A program made the position numbers and the translations under genes. Source: an uncultured Formosa sp. (GTDB taxonomy: Bacteria > Bacteroidota > Bacteroidia > Flavobacteriales > Flavobacteriaceae). From it: a DNA stretch of 64,000 nucleotides. The stretch covers positions 62,001 through 126,000 of the forward strand of contig NZ_CANMTH010000009.1 in assembly GCF_947500765.1 (NCBI RefSeq). Reading direction: 5' to 3'. The notes beneath the pieces are model-generated. The model made no database searches, was not told the origin of the DNA, and saw only the letters and a list, made by a program, of their open reading frames with translations. This document shows positions 43,585 through 52,312 of this stretch, piece by piece. How positions within the stretch are numbered: position 1 is the stretch's first letter; every line of letters begins with the position of its first letter.

Positions 43585-44471
43585 GAAAACACATACCATC
43601 ATACATAAGAGTACCCGTCTTATTCTTTCTAATAGCCGGATTAGTTGAATATTTTGTAGATTCAGGAAACGAACCCGCTTTTATAAAATACCCAATAGTA
43701 TTGGTTTTCTTACTTTTAGTTTTAGTAGTTATTATGTCTATCGAAGGTATTGTAACTGCTCTAGACAACATCCTATACCAAAGTTTAGATGAAGAAGGAA
43801 AAGCAAGATATATTGCTAACAGAGACAAAACACCTAAATTTATTCAGTGGATTAGAGACACTTATATTAAGTCTCTAGGACAAAAACCTATTGCTCAAGA
43901 AAGTGAAATTATTCTAGATCATAATTACGATGGTATTCGTGAATTAGATAACCAACTTCCACCATGGTGGAAATATGCCTTTTACATCTCTATCGTTTTT
44001 GCTATAGTGTATATGCTTAAATACGAGGTTTTTAATGGTGATTCTCAAATAGATGAATATCAAACAGAACTAGCAGATGCAAAAATTGCAATTGAAGAAT
44101 ATAAAAGAACAGCTAAAGATTTAGTTGATGCTAATACAGTAACTTTATTAACAGATGCTTCAGATTTAAATGCTGGTAAAGCAACGTTCCAATCTAACTG
44201 TGTCGCTTGTCATATGGCAGATGGTGGAGGTGGAATTGGTCCAAACCTTACCGATGATCATTGGATTTTAGGTGGAGGAATTAAAAATGTATTCCATACT
44301 ATTAGTGAAGGTGGTCGTGACGGAAAAGGTATGATTGCATGGAAACAAAGTTTAAAACCTGCACAAATTGCTCAAGTTGCTAGTTATGTTTTAAGTTTGC
44401 AAGGCACAACACCTGCTAAACCTAAAGAAGCTGAAGGTGACATATGGGTAGCAGAGAATGTTGCTGAATAA
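43581..44471 (+). CDS. ccoP: cbb3 oxidase subunit III (CcoP) with a single haem-c site
   Basis: CcoP brings electrons to the oxidase. This 296-residue form has only one haem-binding motif, CVACHMADGGGGIGPNL near residue 210, with a candidate axial Met in GKGMIAW. Classical proteobacterial CcoP has two. Instead the N-terminal half holds extra hydrophobic segments (about residues 8-24, 35-55 and 135-152), one more pair than the single anchor of classical CcoP, and a conserved-looking LPPWWKYAFYISIVFAIVY anchor. The start overlaps the ccoQ stop. ccoG follows after 38 bases. Confidence 0.93.
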   Translation: MRKHIPSYIRVPVLFFLIAGLVEYFVDSGNEPAFIKYPIVLVFLLLVLVVIMSIEGIVTALDNILYQSLDEEGKARYIANRDKTPKFIQWIRDTYIKSLGQKPIAQESEIILDHNYDGIRELDNQLPPWWKYAFYISIVFAIVYMLKYEVFNGDSQIDEYQTELADAKIAIEEYKRTAKDLVDANTVTLLTDASDLNAGKATFQSNCVACHMADGGGGIGPNLTDDHWILGGGIKNVFHTISEGGRDGKGMIAWKQSLKPAQIAQVASYVLSLQGTTPAKPKEAEGDIWVAENVAE

Positions 44472-44509
44472 ATAACACTGAAAAATTGATATTAAAACTC
44501 CACTAAATA

Positions 44510-45934
44510 ATGGAAACTCCAGAGCAAGAAGTATTTCGAGATACTATTGGCACTATAACGGAAGACGGAAAACGCGCATGGGTATACCCCAAAAAACCTA
44601 GTGGAAAATTATACGACAAACGTAAACTTGTTAGTTACTTTTTATTAATCATTTTAATTATAGCTCCGTTTATAAAAATTAACGGAAATCAATTTTTAAT
44701 GTTTAATGTTTTAGAACGCCGTTTTAATATTTTCGGGTTCCCTTTTTGGCCTCAAGATTTCAAACTCTTTGTGGTTTCACTCTTAATCGGAGTAGTATTC
44801 ATTACATTGTTTACAGTCGCATTTGGTCGTATTTTCTGTGGTTGGATTTGTCCACAAACTATTTTTATGGAAATGGTTTTCAGACGAATAGAATACTGGA
44901 TAGATGGTGATCGTGGTAAACAAATGCGTTTAGAACGTCAGCCTTGGAATGCAGAAAAAATAAAAAAACGCCTTTTAAAATGGTTTTTGTTTATTATTAT
45001 TTCATTCTTTATTGCCAATGTTTTTCTAGCCTATTTAATTGGAGGAGACGAAGTATTATCCTATATACAGGAAGGTCCTGCAGAACATATTGGGACATTA
45101 ATACCTCTAGTAATCTTTACGGCCATTTTCTACTTTATATTTACTTGGTTTAGAGAACAAGTATGTATTATTGCTTGTCCCTACGGGCGACTCCAAGGGG
45201 TATTATTAGACGATAAATCTATTATTGTTGCTTACGACCATAAACGTGGTGAAGGTGAAAATGGAAGAAAAAAATTCCGTAAAAATGAAGACCGAGAAGC
45301 TCTTGGTCATGGGGATTGTATAGACTGTAATCAATGTGTTAATGTCTGCCCTACTGGAATAGATATTAGAAACGGAACACAATTAGAATGTGTAAACTGT
45401 ACAGCTTGTATCGATGAATGTGACACTATTATGGATAGTGTTGGCTTACCAAAAGGGCTAATTAGATATGCTAGTGAAGATGAAATTGAAAAGAAAGAAA
45501 AATTCAAATTCAATTTACGTTTAAAAGGCTATACAGCTGTTTTAATAATATTATTACTTGTTTGGGGCGCAATGCTATTTACAAGAAACGACTTAGAAGC
45601 TACCGTTTTAAGACTTCCAGGTCAATTATATGAACATAAAGAGAATAACATTATTAGTAACGTGTTTACTTATAAATTGATAAACAAGACGAATGATGAT
45701 ATTGATGATGTTACATTTAAATTAGTTGATTATCCAGGAGAATTGAAATTAGTATCTGCTAGTGATCATTTTATAGTACCAGGACAAGGTTTAGCAGAAG
45801 GCACATTGTTTATAGAAATAAAACAATCGGACTTAAAAGGAGATAAAAATAAATTAAAATTAGAGGTTTATAGTCACGATAAATTAATCGAAACAACAAC
45901 GGTGAGCTTTATGGCTCCTAGAAGTTATAAATAA
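44510..45934 (+). CDS. ccoG: Cytochrome c oxidase accessory protein CcoG (FixG/RdxA)
   Basis: CcoG is a membrane iron-sulfur protein that takes part in copper delivery to cbb3 oxidase. The 474-residue product has several membrane helices, the CGWICPQTIF motif after the second helix, CIIACPYGRLQ, and a bis-4Fe-4S ferredoxin section (CIDCNQCVNVCPTGIDIR, then CVNCTACIDEC). The last 115 residues are an immunoglobulin-like periplasmic domain. It lies in the usual place after ccoP and before ccoH. Confidence 0.96.
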   Translation: METPEQEVFRDTIGTITEDGKRAWVYPKKPSGKLYDKRKLVSYFLLIILIIAPFIKINGNQFLMFNVLERRFNIFGFPFWPQDFKLFVVSLLIGVVFITLFTVAFGRIFCGWICPQTIFMEMVFRRIEYWIDGDRGKQMRLERQPWNAEKIKKRLLKWFLFIIISFFIANVFLAYLIGGDEVLSYIQEGPAEHIGTLIPLVIFTAIFYFIFTWFREQVCIIACPYGRLQGVLLDDKSIIVAYDHKRGEGENGRKKFRKNEDREALGHGDCIDCNQCVNVCPTGIDIRNGTQLECVNCTACIDECDTIMDSVGLPKGLIRYASEDEIEKKEKFKFNLRLKGYTAVLIILLLVWGAMLFTRNDLEATVLRLPGQLYEHKENNIISNVFTYKLINKTNDDIDDVTFKLVDYPGELKLVSASDHFIVPGQGLAEGTLFIEIKQSDLKGDKNKLKLEVYSHDKLIETTTVSFMAPRSYK

Positions 45935-45956
45935 TACTTACTTAAAGCATAATGTC

Positions 45957-46403
45957 ATGAGAATTAATTGGGGAACAGGAATTGTTATTGCTTTTGGGTG
46001 TTTTATTGCATTCATCATGTATTTAGTTGTAAATATGGTGACCGATAAAAAATATCATCACGATTTAGTTGTAGAAGATTATTACAAACAAGAATTAACA
46101 CTACAAGATGATATTGATAAAGAAGAAAATGCTTTAAAATTAGACGAAAATATAAGTTGGACACACACTGATGAAGGGATTCTTATACAATTTCCAAATT
46201 CAATGAACATCTCTAAAATTAGTGGAACAGTATCTTTATATAGACCTTCTAACAAATCTTTAGATTTCGATTTACCAATAGTTCTAAGTTCTCATACTTT
46301 ATTAGTTCCTAAAGAAAAATTAATTGATGGTCGTTGGAATTTAACTGTAGATTGGAAAAACAACAATTCTAGTTACCTATATAAGAACTCTCTAGTTTAC
46401 TAA
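45957..46403 (+). CDS. ccoH: FixH/CcoH family protein
   Basis: The 148-residue protein has one N-terminal membrane helix (GIVIAFGCFIAFIMYLVV) and then YHHDLVVEDYYKQELTLQDDIDKEENA, the conserved core of FixH proteins. The rest is a small periplasmic beta domain. CcoH/FixH is required for stable assembly of cbb3 oxidase. It starts 22 bases after ccoG and ends 1 base before the next gene. Confidence 0.92.
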   Translation: MRINWGTGIVIAFGCFIAFIMYLVVNMVTDKKYHHDLVVEDYYKQELTLQDDIDKEENALKLDENISWTHTDEGILIQFPNSMNISKISGTVSLYRPSNKSLDFDLPIVLSSHTLLVPKEKLIDGRWNLTVDWKNNNSSYLYKNSLVY

Positions 46404-46404
46404 A

Positions 46405-47109
46405 ATGTTTATTTCAGCCTTTATATTTGGCCTATTAGGAAGTTTTCATTGCGTTGGTATGTGCGGTCCTATTGCATTTATGCTCCCGGTAGACAGAAGT
46501 AATTCTCTAAAAAAAATAAGTCAGATATTCACCTATCATTTCGGACGCCTTCTTGCATACAGTATTATTGGTCTTGTTTTTGGTTTTTTAGGTAAAGGAC
46601 TTTATGTCTTTGGGCTTCAGCAAAAACTTTCAATTGTTATAGGTGTTTTACTAATTATTGTTGTACTTCTACCTTATAAAACGTTCAGTAAGTACAACTT
46701 TTCGAAGCCTATATTCAAAATTATTTCAAAAGTAAAAAAAGGTATGGGTGTTGCGCTTCAGAAAAAAACAGCAGACACTTTCTTAACCATTGGCTTTTTA
46801 AATGGATTTCTTCCGTGTGGATTAGTCTATATGGCCGTATTATCTTCTATCGCAACAGCACATCCTTTACAAGGGAGTTTATATATGTTTTTATTTGGTT
46901 TAGGAACCATTCCGCTAATGACAACAGCCATATATTTCGGAAATATGCTAAGTAGTTTAGCTAAAAAACGTATTCAGAAATTAATTCCGGTATTCGTTAT
47001 AATTATAGGTATTCTCTTTATTATTAGGGGTCTTGGTCTTGGTATTCCTTATATGTCTCCAAAAGTGAATACAGATACAGTAGAAAGTACTATGGAATGT
47101 GTAGAATAA
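46405..47109 (+). CDS. TauE/SafE-like (UreH_2-type) membrane protein of the oxidase operon
   Basis: The 234-residue protein has about six membrane helices and the hallmark FGLLGSFHCVGMCGPIAFML, whose Cys and Met residues are suited to copper, plus a repeat-like GFLNGFLPCGLVYMA. Proteins of this type end many Bacteroidota and proteobacterial cco operons and are thought to help copper trafficking for cbb3 maturation. It begins one base after ccoH and is the last gene of the operon. Confidence 0.87.
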   Translation: MFISAFIFGLLGSFHCVGMCGPIAFMLPVDRSNSLKKISQIFTYHFGRLLAYSIIGLVFGFLGKGLYVFGLQQKLSIVIGVLLIIVVLLPYKTFSKYNFSKPIFKIISKVKKGMGVALQKKTADTFLTIGFLNGFLPCGLVYMAVLSSIATAHPLQGSLYMFLFGLGTIPLMTTAIYFGNMLSSLAKKRIQKLIPVFVIIIGILFIIRGLGLGIPYMSPKVNTDTVESTMECVE

Positions 47110-47112
47110 AAA

Positions 47113-47147
47113 AAGGGAATTATTTTAACATGTAAAACAACTCCCTT
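47113..47147 (+). terminator. Probable terminator of the cco operon
   Basis: AAGGGA (47113-47118) pairs with TCCCTT (47142-47147), and the inner bases TTTTA and TAAAA extend the stem with two mismatches around an ACATG loop. The T-run is short, so strength is uncertain. Confidence 0.6.
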
Positions 47148-47501
47148 CTTAAACTAAAAATTAACTAACAAACTTTTTAATTCTATTTTATAACCAACCA
47201 AAATTATAATAGAATTGTTTAAAAAAAACTAACTATTTATTACTGTAAATGTAAGTGCTTACTAGTACGTACACAAACTTGTATTTAAACTTTACACTTT
47301 ATTTAACACAGACTGTTAAAGACTTCTAAATTTCACAGCAAAATCGTCCATTTTAATTAAAATTATTAACATTTCTATAAAGCAAAACATGCTTTCATTT
47401 TAGCCCTAAATTCTAATTTTGCATTACCTTTGACTTAGATTTGAATTTGAATAAATATTCTGTAATTTAGAAATTCAATATAATAACAAAAAATATCTAT
47501 C
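47148..47501. other. Non-coding spacer with a promoter for the YceI gene
   Basis: This 354-bp AT-rich stretch has no plausible gene. TACCTTTG at 47425-47432 is a perfect -7 element; a start near 47439 would give a leader of about 63 nt for the lipoprotein gene at 47502. A clear -33 element is not visible. I see no FNR-like box in it. Confidence 0.55.
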
Positions 47502-48134
47502 ATGAAAAGAATAACAATTCTTATGGCTGTATTTGCTTTAGCTTTAACTACAAGCTGTAAATCAGACAAAAAAGAGACTCCAGCAACAGAAAGTGAAACT
47601 CCTGTAGAAAAAACAGAACAATTTGTAATTAAACCAGAAGGTACTACTGTAAACTGGACAGCTTATAAAACAACAGCTAAAACTCCTGTCTCTGGTGTAT
47701 TTACTACTTTAAATTTTAAACCTCATTCTGGAGCATCTGTACAAGAAGCTTTAAATGATGTTGAATTTTCTATACCAGTAAGCAGTATTTTTTCTAAAGA
47801 CTCTATTCGTGATGGTAAATTGCAAAAATTCTTTTTCAATGTTATGGCCGATACAGAATTTTTAAAAGGAACGTTAAAAACTACTTCTGCAACAGAAGCC
47901 GTTGCAACTATAACTATGAATGGTGAAACTCACGATTTACCACTAGCATATAGCGTAACAGAAGACAGACGAGTTTCTCTTACCGGTGTTATGCAATTAA
48001 AAGATTGGAAGGCACTTGATGCTTTAGGTACATTACACGAAGCGTGTTTAGTTTTACACACAGGTGCAGATGGTGTAAGTAAAACATGGGAAGAAGTCGG
48101 AATTAAAATAGACACCTATTTAAGAGAACAATAA
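47502..48134 (+). CDS. YceI-family lipoprotein
   Basis: The 210-residue product has a lipoprotein signal (FALALTTSCKSDKK, Cys19) and a YceI lipocalin-like domain starting at about residue 46 (GTTVNWTAYKT). YceI proteins bind isoprenoid or other long-chain lipids in a hydrophobic pocket of the periplasm. It is monocistronic, with its own promoter and terminator, just after the cco operon. Its ligand is not predictable. Confidence 0.86.
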   Translation: MKRITILMAVFALALTTSCKSDKKETPATESETPVEKTEQFVIKPEGTTVNWTAYKTTAKTPVSGVFTTLNFKPHSGASVQEALNDVEFSIPVSSIFSKDSIRDGKLQKFFFNVMADTEFLKGTLKTTSATEAVATITMNGETHDLPLAYSVTEDRRVSLTGVMQLKDWKALDALGTLHEACLVLHTGADGVSKTWEEVGIKIDTYLREQ

Positions 48135-48156
48135 AATCTCTTTAATATATAATAAT

Positions 48157-48186
48157 AAAAAAGCTGCTTTATGCAGCTTTTTTTTG
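48157..48186 (+). terminator. Rho-independent terminator
   Basis: AAAAAGCTGC and GCAGCTTTTT pair around a TTTAT loop (48157-48182) and are followed by more T. It ends the YceI transcript. Confidence 0.93.
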
Positions 48187-48226
48187 TGAATAGATTTAAC
48201 TACTTTCATACCTTATAAATAACTAT

Positions 48227-48757
48227 ATGCAGTTAGAACATCTTATTGAACAATTCCAGCAAAAAGACGAGAAGGCTTTTGAAATGTTATATAATATGTA
48301 TGCCAAAAACATCCATGGTGTCATCTTTAATATTGTAAAAGATCAAGATATTGCTGAAGAAATTATGCAAGATGTTTTTATCAAAGCTTGGCACAAAGCT
48401 GAAACTTATTCTGCCGATAAAGGACGTTTTTTTACTTGGATTTTAAATATTGCACGTAACGCTGCTATAGACAAAACCCGATCTAAATCTTTTAAGAATA
48501 AAAAACAAAACCTTGATGCTCAATTTTTCGTAGATATATTAGAACACGGAGATAATTTAAATGACAAAACCGATGCAATTGGCATTGAAAAATTTGTAAA
48601 TAAACTAGCTGAAAAATGTATTGAAGTTATTGAGTTGTTATACTTTAAAGGATATACCCAAAAAGAAGCATCAGAAACTCTAAATATGCCTATTGGCACT
48701 ATTAAAACAAGAAATAGAAACTGTATTAACAAGTTACGCACTATAGTATTAAACTAA
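48227..48757 (+). CDS. ECF sigma factor
   Basis: A 176-residue extracytoplasmic-function sigma factor. Region 2 holds QDIAEEIMQDVFIKAWHKA (core binding and -10 recognition), and region 4 has the helix-turn-helix GYTQKEASETLNMPIGTIKTR, which reads the -35 element. It is directly followed, one base after the stop, by an RskA-type anti-sigma gene, so the two form a sigma/anti-sigma unit. The targets are unknown; nearby envelope genes such as the DUF4331 operon are candidates. Confidence 0.93.
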   Translation: MQLEHLIEQFQQKDEKAFEMLYNMYAKNIHGVIFNIVKDQDIAEEIMQDVFIKAWHKAETYSADKGRFFTWILNIARNAAIDKTRSKSFKNKKQNLDAQFFVDILEHGDNLNDKTDAIGIEKFVNKLAEKCIEVIELLYFKGYTQKEASETLNMPIGTIKTRNRNCINKLRTIVLN

Positions 48758-48758
48758 T

Positions 48759-49571
48759 ATGGATATAAATAACTACATAAATTCTGGTATTTTAGAACTG
48801 TATATTGCAGGTGCGCTTTCGGAAGAAGAAAACAAGGACGTATACAATATGATGCAGAAACATCCTGAAGTTTTAAACGAAGTCTTACAAATTGAAGCTG
48901 CTATTTTAAAATTAACAGCACACACTGCTCCTAAAAATACTGTCTTAAATTTTAAACCGATTGCAGATAAAATACGTAAACCAAATGCAGATGCTAAAAT
49001 TATAAATATGAAGGCCGAAAGACTAAGATCTAGTTGGCTGTCATTTACTGGTTGGGCTGCAGCTGTAATATTAGGGGTTGGTTTATTGTGGTCTATACAA
49101 GAAAATTCTGAATTACAATCTAAAATTACTGTTACTGAAACAGATAATGAATTCCTAGAACAACAAATACAAATAGCAGACTCTGATTTAAAACAGGCTA
49201 AAAGTTTAATTACTATTTTACGAGATAAAGATATTTTAGCCATTCCGCTTGGCGGACAAGCCGTTTCGCCAGAAGCTTATGCTAAAGTATATTGGGATAA
49301 ATCGGAAAACAGTATCTATTTAGACGTACAAGGACTACCAGACCCTCCAGAAGGTAAAGTATACCAAGTTTGGTCATTAACTTTAAATCCGTTAACGCCT
49401 ACTAGTTTAGGTACATTAGAAAACTTTACAGCAGACGATAATAAAATATTTGCTATGAAAAATACTAATAAATCTGAAGCTTTCGGAATTACATTAGAGC
49501 CTGCTGGTGGAAGTAAATCCCCTACTCTAGAACAACTTTATACTCTAGGTACAGTGGCTTCAGTTTCATAA
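48759..49571 (+). CDS. RskA-type anti-sigma factor
   Basis: The 270-residue protein has a cytoplasmic N-terminal domain that would hold the sigma factor (SGILELYIAGALSEEENKDVY), one membrane helix at about 93-112 (WLSFTGWAAAVILGVGLLWS), a short coiled coil, and a periplasmic RskA domain with PEGKVYQVWSL and a GSKSPTLEQL end. It is translationally linked to the ECF sigma gene. Release of the sigma factor probably follows proteolysis after an envelope signal. Confidence 0.9.
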   Translation: MDINNYINSGILELYIAGALSEEENKDVYNMMQKHPEVLNEVLQIEAAILKLTAHTAPKNTVLNFKPIADKIRKPNADAKIINMKAERLRSSWLSFTGWAAAVILGVGLLWSIQENSELQSKITVTETDNEFLEQQIQIADSDLKQAKSLITILRDKDILAIPLGGQAVSPEAYAKVYWDKSENSIYLDVQGLPDPPEGKVYQVWSLTLNPLTPTSLGTLENFTADDNKIFAMKNTNKSEAFGITLEPAGGSKSPTLEQLYTLGTVASVS

Positions 49572-49595
49572 ATTTTATGACCGTAAATAGTCTAT

Positions 49596-49645
49596 AAAAT
49601 GCTCATGATTAAGATATATATCTTAATCATGAGCATTTTTACTTA
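49596..49645. terminator. Terminator made of a perfect 44-bp palindrome
   Basis: Positions 49596-49639 are a perfect palindrome, with arm AAAATGCTCATGATTAAGAT meeting its own complement through ATAT at the centre. It follows the anti-sigma gene by 24 bases and has A- and T-runs at its ends, so it should end transcription in both directions. A stem of over 20 bp without mismatch is longer than the other terminators in the window. Confidence 0.85.
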
Positions 49646-49706
49646 GTAATCCAATCATAATGAAACAATTCTTAGTTTGATATTATAACTTATAAAGCAA
49701 ACGATT

Positions 49707-50235
49707 ATGAAAAAATACCTACTTTTCATCTCAATATTACTTCTATTAATAAGTTATAACAACAAAACCGATAAAAGAATAATTCTATAATTGGAATGGC
49801 TTTCAAAAATTTCAAATAACTAAATGCTTTTATTGATTATACTAAAATAAGCGATACGTCTTTTTACGATAACAAATTTTTCGACCCCGAGTATAGCATT
49901 CTACATTTACGTAATCAAATCAACAATTAATCTTTTTTAACAGTATTTCTCGAGACTCCCTTAACAGTAGAATTTATAAAGTGTTGGATACATTAATAAT
50001 TAAAAATCTTAGTACATCTGAACTTATTACCATTGGGTATTCTGAATTTGATAAAGACAATAATATCAATCTTATTTCAATTGTTGATAAAACAGACAGC
50101 TTATATATTCAGAGTATTAAAAAAGTATGGAAAGCGAATAGAGAAACACATAAGATAGAAACTGTAAGCAATCTCATTGATATTAATTGTATTAATGAAG
50201 CATTCAGTTTATTATATTATCCAAAATTAAAATGA
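49707..50235 (+). pseudogene. Decayed lipoprotein gene
   Basis: An ATG at 49707 starts a lipoprotein-like signal (KKYLLFISILLLLIS) that reads YNNKTDK where CNNKTDK would be expected, and stops at 49788. Sensible protein continues in another frame (LNAFIDYTKISDTSFYDNKF, about 49820-49930, with a TAA before it) and then in a third frame from 49915 to 50235 (SRDSLNSRIYKVLDTLIIKN to LLYYPKLK). At least two frame changes and stops separate the parts. It is best read as one former small lipoprotein gene of unknown function. The 84-codon open piece at 49981 starts at GTG and is probably not translated alone. Confidence 0.6.
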
Positions 50236-50292
50236 CTCACTCTTAAAACACATTTACCTTCTTCATGAAATAATAATCATACATATAAACAC

Positions 50293-50327
50293 AAAAAGCG
50301 TCTGTTATTTTACTAACAAACGCTTTC
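50293..50327 (-). terminator. Terminator of the DUF4331-TPR operon
   Basis: AAAGCGT (50295-50301) pairs with ACGCTTT (50320-50326), extended inward by TGTTA with TAACA. On the minus strand it is followed by a T-run, ending the operon that finishes at 50365. Confidence 0.75.
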
Positions 50328-50364
50328 ACTCAATAAAAACCACCAACAAAAAATTATATATATT

Positions 50365-51660
50365 TTAAATATTTTTAATACGTTGAATATTAACAGGTCC
50401 TAGTTCGTAAGATGCTGTTAGTAATTCTTTTTTCAAAACATTAGCTTCTTCTATTTTACCATTGTCTTTGTAAATTTGAGCGACATGCAATAATATTAAA
50501 GGCTCGAAACTTTTACCTTTAACATGTGTTTCAATAATGTTTAAGGCTTTTTTAGACTCTCCTTTTTTATAATAACTCCACGCTAATAAATCGTAAGAAT
50601 GCGGTGTTGGCCTGTTTTCAACTTCGCGTTCTGCTAATTTCAATGCAGAATTAAAACGCTGTAAATCGTCTGTATATACTAATGTATTATATGCATTATA
50701 CATATCACCATATTTCTTATCATCTACTGCTTTTAAATACGAATTTAAATACTTCGTTTTAGAGAAATCGTCTCCCATAAATTCAGCAATTTCTGCTTTA
50801 AACAGCTCATAATCTGGAGTTTTATGAGATTCTGTAACTTTATTTAAAATACGCATGGCTTCTTCCGGGTTTTTATCGTTTGAATATACAATCCAAGCAA
50901 TACCTTTTTTTGAATACGCATCTGAGGGATCTAATTCTAAAGTCTTTAAATAATATTGATATGATTTTTCTATCTGACCATTATGACCGTAATAATCTGC
51001 TATATTGGTATAAATCCATTGTTTTGTATTTGAATTATTAGAAGATTCTGCTATTTTTAGAGCGTTCTCCATATACTTGATGGCCCCGTCTAAATTCCCT
51101 TCATGGTCCTGCCATTTAGCTAACCGAATGACATAGTCAAAATCGTTAAAATCCTGAATTTTGATTAAATATTTTTTAGCTTCGGTTATATTACCTAATT
51201 CTAAATACACATCGAAAAGCATGTTTTGTGTCCCTTTTAAATGTTCCCCTTTAACTTCTGCTTTTTTAAGTAAACTTAACGCTTCTTTAAAACGATGTTG
51301 CGAAATGTAATTTCTAGACAAGGCTCTTAATATTCCAGAGTTACCATAATGTGTACGTGTATTTGCTTCAACCAAGTCGACTTCTGCTTCAATTAAATAA
51401 TCAATATTCCCTGTAATTTTAAACATAGAAGACAAAGACGCAGCTTTCTTCAATAAATAAGGAAACTGATTTGGGTTTTCGTTCAATTTGTCGTCCCAAA
51501 ATGCATAATCGGCTTCTATTGAAGACAGCGACTTTTGGTCTTCTACTTCTACGTAGCAATTATAATCGCTCGTCTGAGCTATTTTTTTTGATGTTTTGGT
51601 ATTACAACTAAAACAAAGTAATGCGAATACCAAAAGAGTAAAATGTTGTGTAGTTTTCAT
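50365..51660 (-). CDS. TPR-repeat lipoprotein
   Basis: The 431-residue product has a lipoprotein signal ending CFSC (Cys18) and then an array of tetratricopeptide-like helical repeats from about residue 60 to the end (for example YYLKTLELDPSDAYSKKGIAW and SYDLLAWSYYKKGESKKAL). It is the last gene of an operon with two half-DUF4331 proteins, 66 bases upstream. TPR proteins serve as assembly scaffolds, so it may hold the DUF4331 proteins at the membrane; this is inference. Confidence 0.85.
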   Translation of the reverse strand: MKTTQHFTLLVFALLCFSCNTKTSKKIAQTSDYNCYVEVEDQKSLSSIEADYAFWDDKLNENPNQFPYLLKKAASLSSMFKITGNIDYLIEAEVDLVEANTRTHYGNSGILRALSRNYISQHRFKEALSLLKKAEVKGEHLKGTQNMLFDVYLELGNITEAKKYLIKIQDFNDFDYVIRLAKWQDHEGNLDGAIKYMENALKIAESSNNSNTKQWIYTNIADYYGHNGQIEKSYQYYLKTLELDPSDAYSKKGIAWIVYSNDKNPEEAMRILNKVTESHKTPDYELFKAEIAEFMGDDFSKTKYLNSYLKAVDDKKYGDMYNAYNTLVYTDDLQRFNSALKLAEREVENRPTPHSYDLLAWSYYKKGESKKALNIIETHVKGKSFEPLILLHVAQIYKDNGKIEEANVLKKELLTASYELGPVNIQRIKNI

Positions 51661-51726
51661 GATGTGAGTGTTTTTATTTTTAAAACACTAGGGCAAATAG
51701 CGTGTTACCCTAGTGTTTAGTTTAAA

Positions 51727-52287
51727 TTACCAAGCAGAAGCTAAGTAAGGAAATGAACTTAAAAATGCTTTATCGTTGGCATCTACATTATCATCAGATA
51801 GTCCTGGATTTTCGGTAAAATCTTCTCCACCAAAAATTAATAACAATTCTACAGTAATCACATCGTCTGCCAATGCTCTTCCTGTTAATACATTTGTACC
51901 ATCGTAAAATGTAGTTGTACCGTCTAAAGACACCGTTAGGACATCTGTTGCAAGTACACTTGTAAATGTAGTAGCATCTAATCCTAATGCATTTGTATCG
52001 CCTTCCATAGCGTAAGCTGGACTTAAACTTTCTAGATTGTTTTGAAACATAGTTTGATATGCTGCACCTTGCTCTGAAGGAATAGTTACGTTAAAGTCGT
52101 CTTTAGATGCAGATGACACAAATACAGTATTTATGGCTGGTCTACCCATTTGATCCGCTTGCATATAAGTTCCTGTAAAATCAGGTTCAACCGGATCTAT
52201 AATCATGTTATTATCGTCGTCGCTTGAACAATTAAAGGCTAATAAAGAAACGCCCACTGCTAAAAGTGTATATTTTAAAGTTTTCAT
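51727..52287 (-). CDS. Lipoprotein corresponding to the C-terminal half of DUF4331
   Basis: The 186-residue product has a lipoprotein signal (LLAFNCSSDDDNN). The mature part begins with QMGRPAINTVFVSS and later has TGRALADDVITVELLLIFGG and DVNANDKAFLSSFPYLASAW-like text (DKAFLSSFPYLASAW at the end), which are hallmarks of the second half of DUF4331 proteins. The first half is encoded by the gene just upstream, 25 bases away. So one domain is made as two exported proteins. The biochemical role of DUF4331 is unknown to me. Confidence 0.8.
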   Translation of the reverse strand: MKTLKYTLLAVGVSLLAFNCSSDDDNNMIIDPVEPDFTGTYMQADQMGRPAINTVFVSSASKDDFNVTIPSEQGAAYQTMFQNNLESLSPAYAMEGDTNALGLDATTFTSVLATDVLTVSLDGTTTFYDGTNVLTGRALADDVITVELLLIFGGEDFTENPGLSDDNVDANDKAFLSSFPYLASAW

Positions 52288-52312
52288 AAGTGTATTTTTA
52301 AATGGTTAATTA

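Noticed and set aside
48773..49243. Antisense frame of 156 codons inside the anti-sigma gene
   Set aside because: The sense gene has clear RskA features; the antisense product is Ser/Cys-rich and unlike any family I know.
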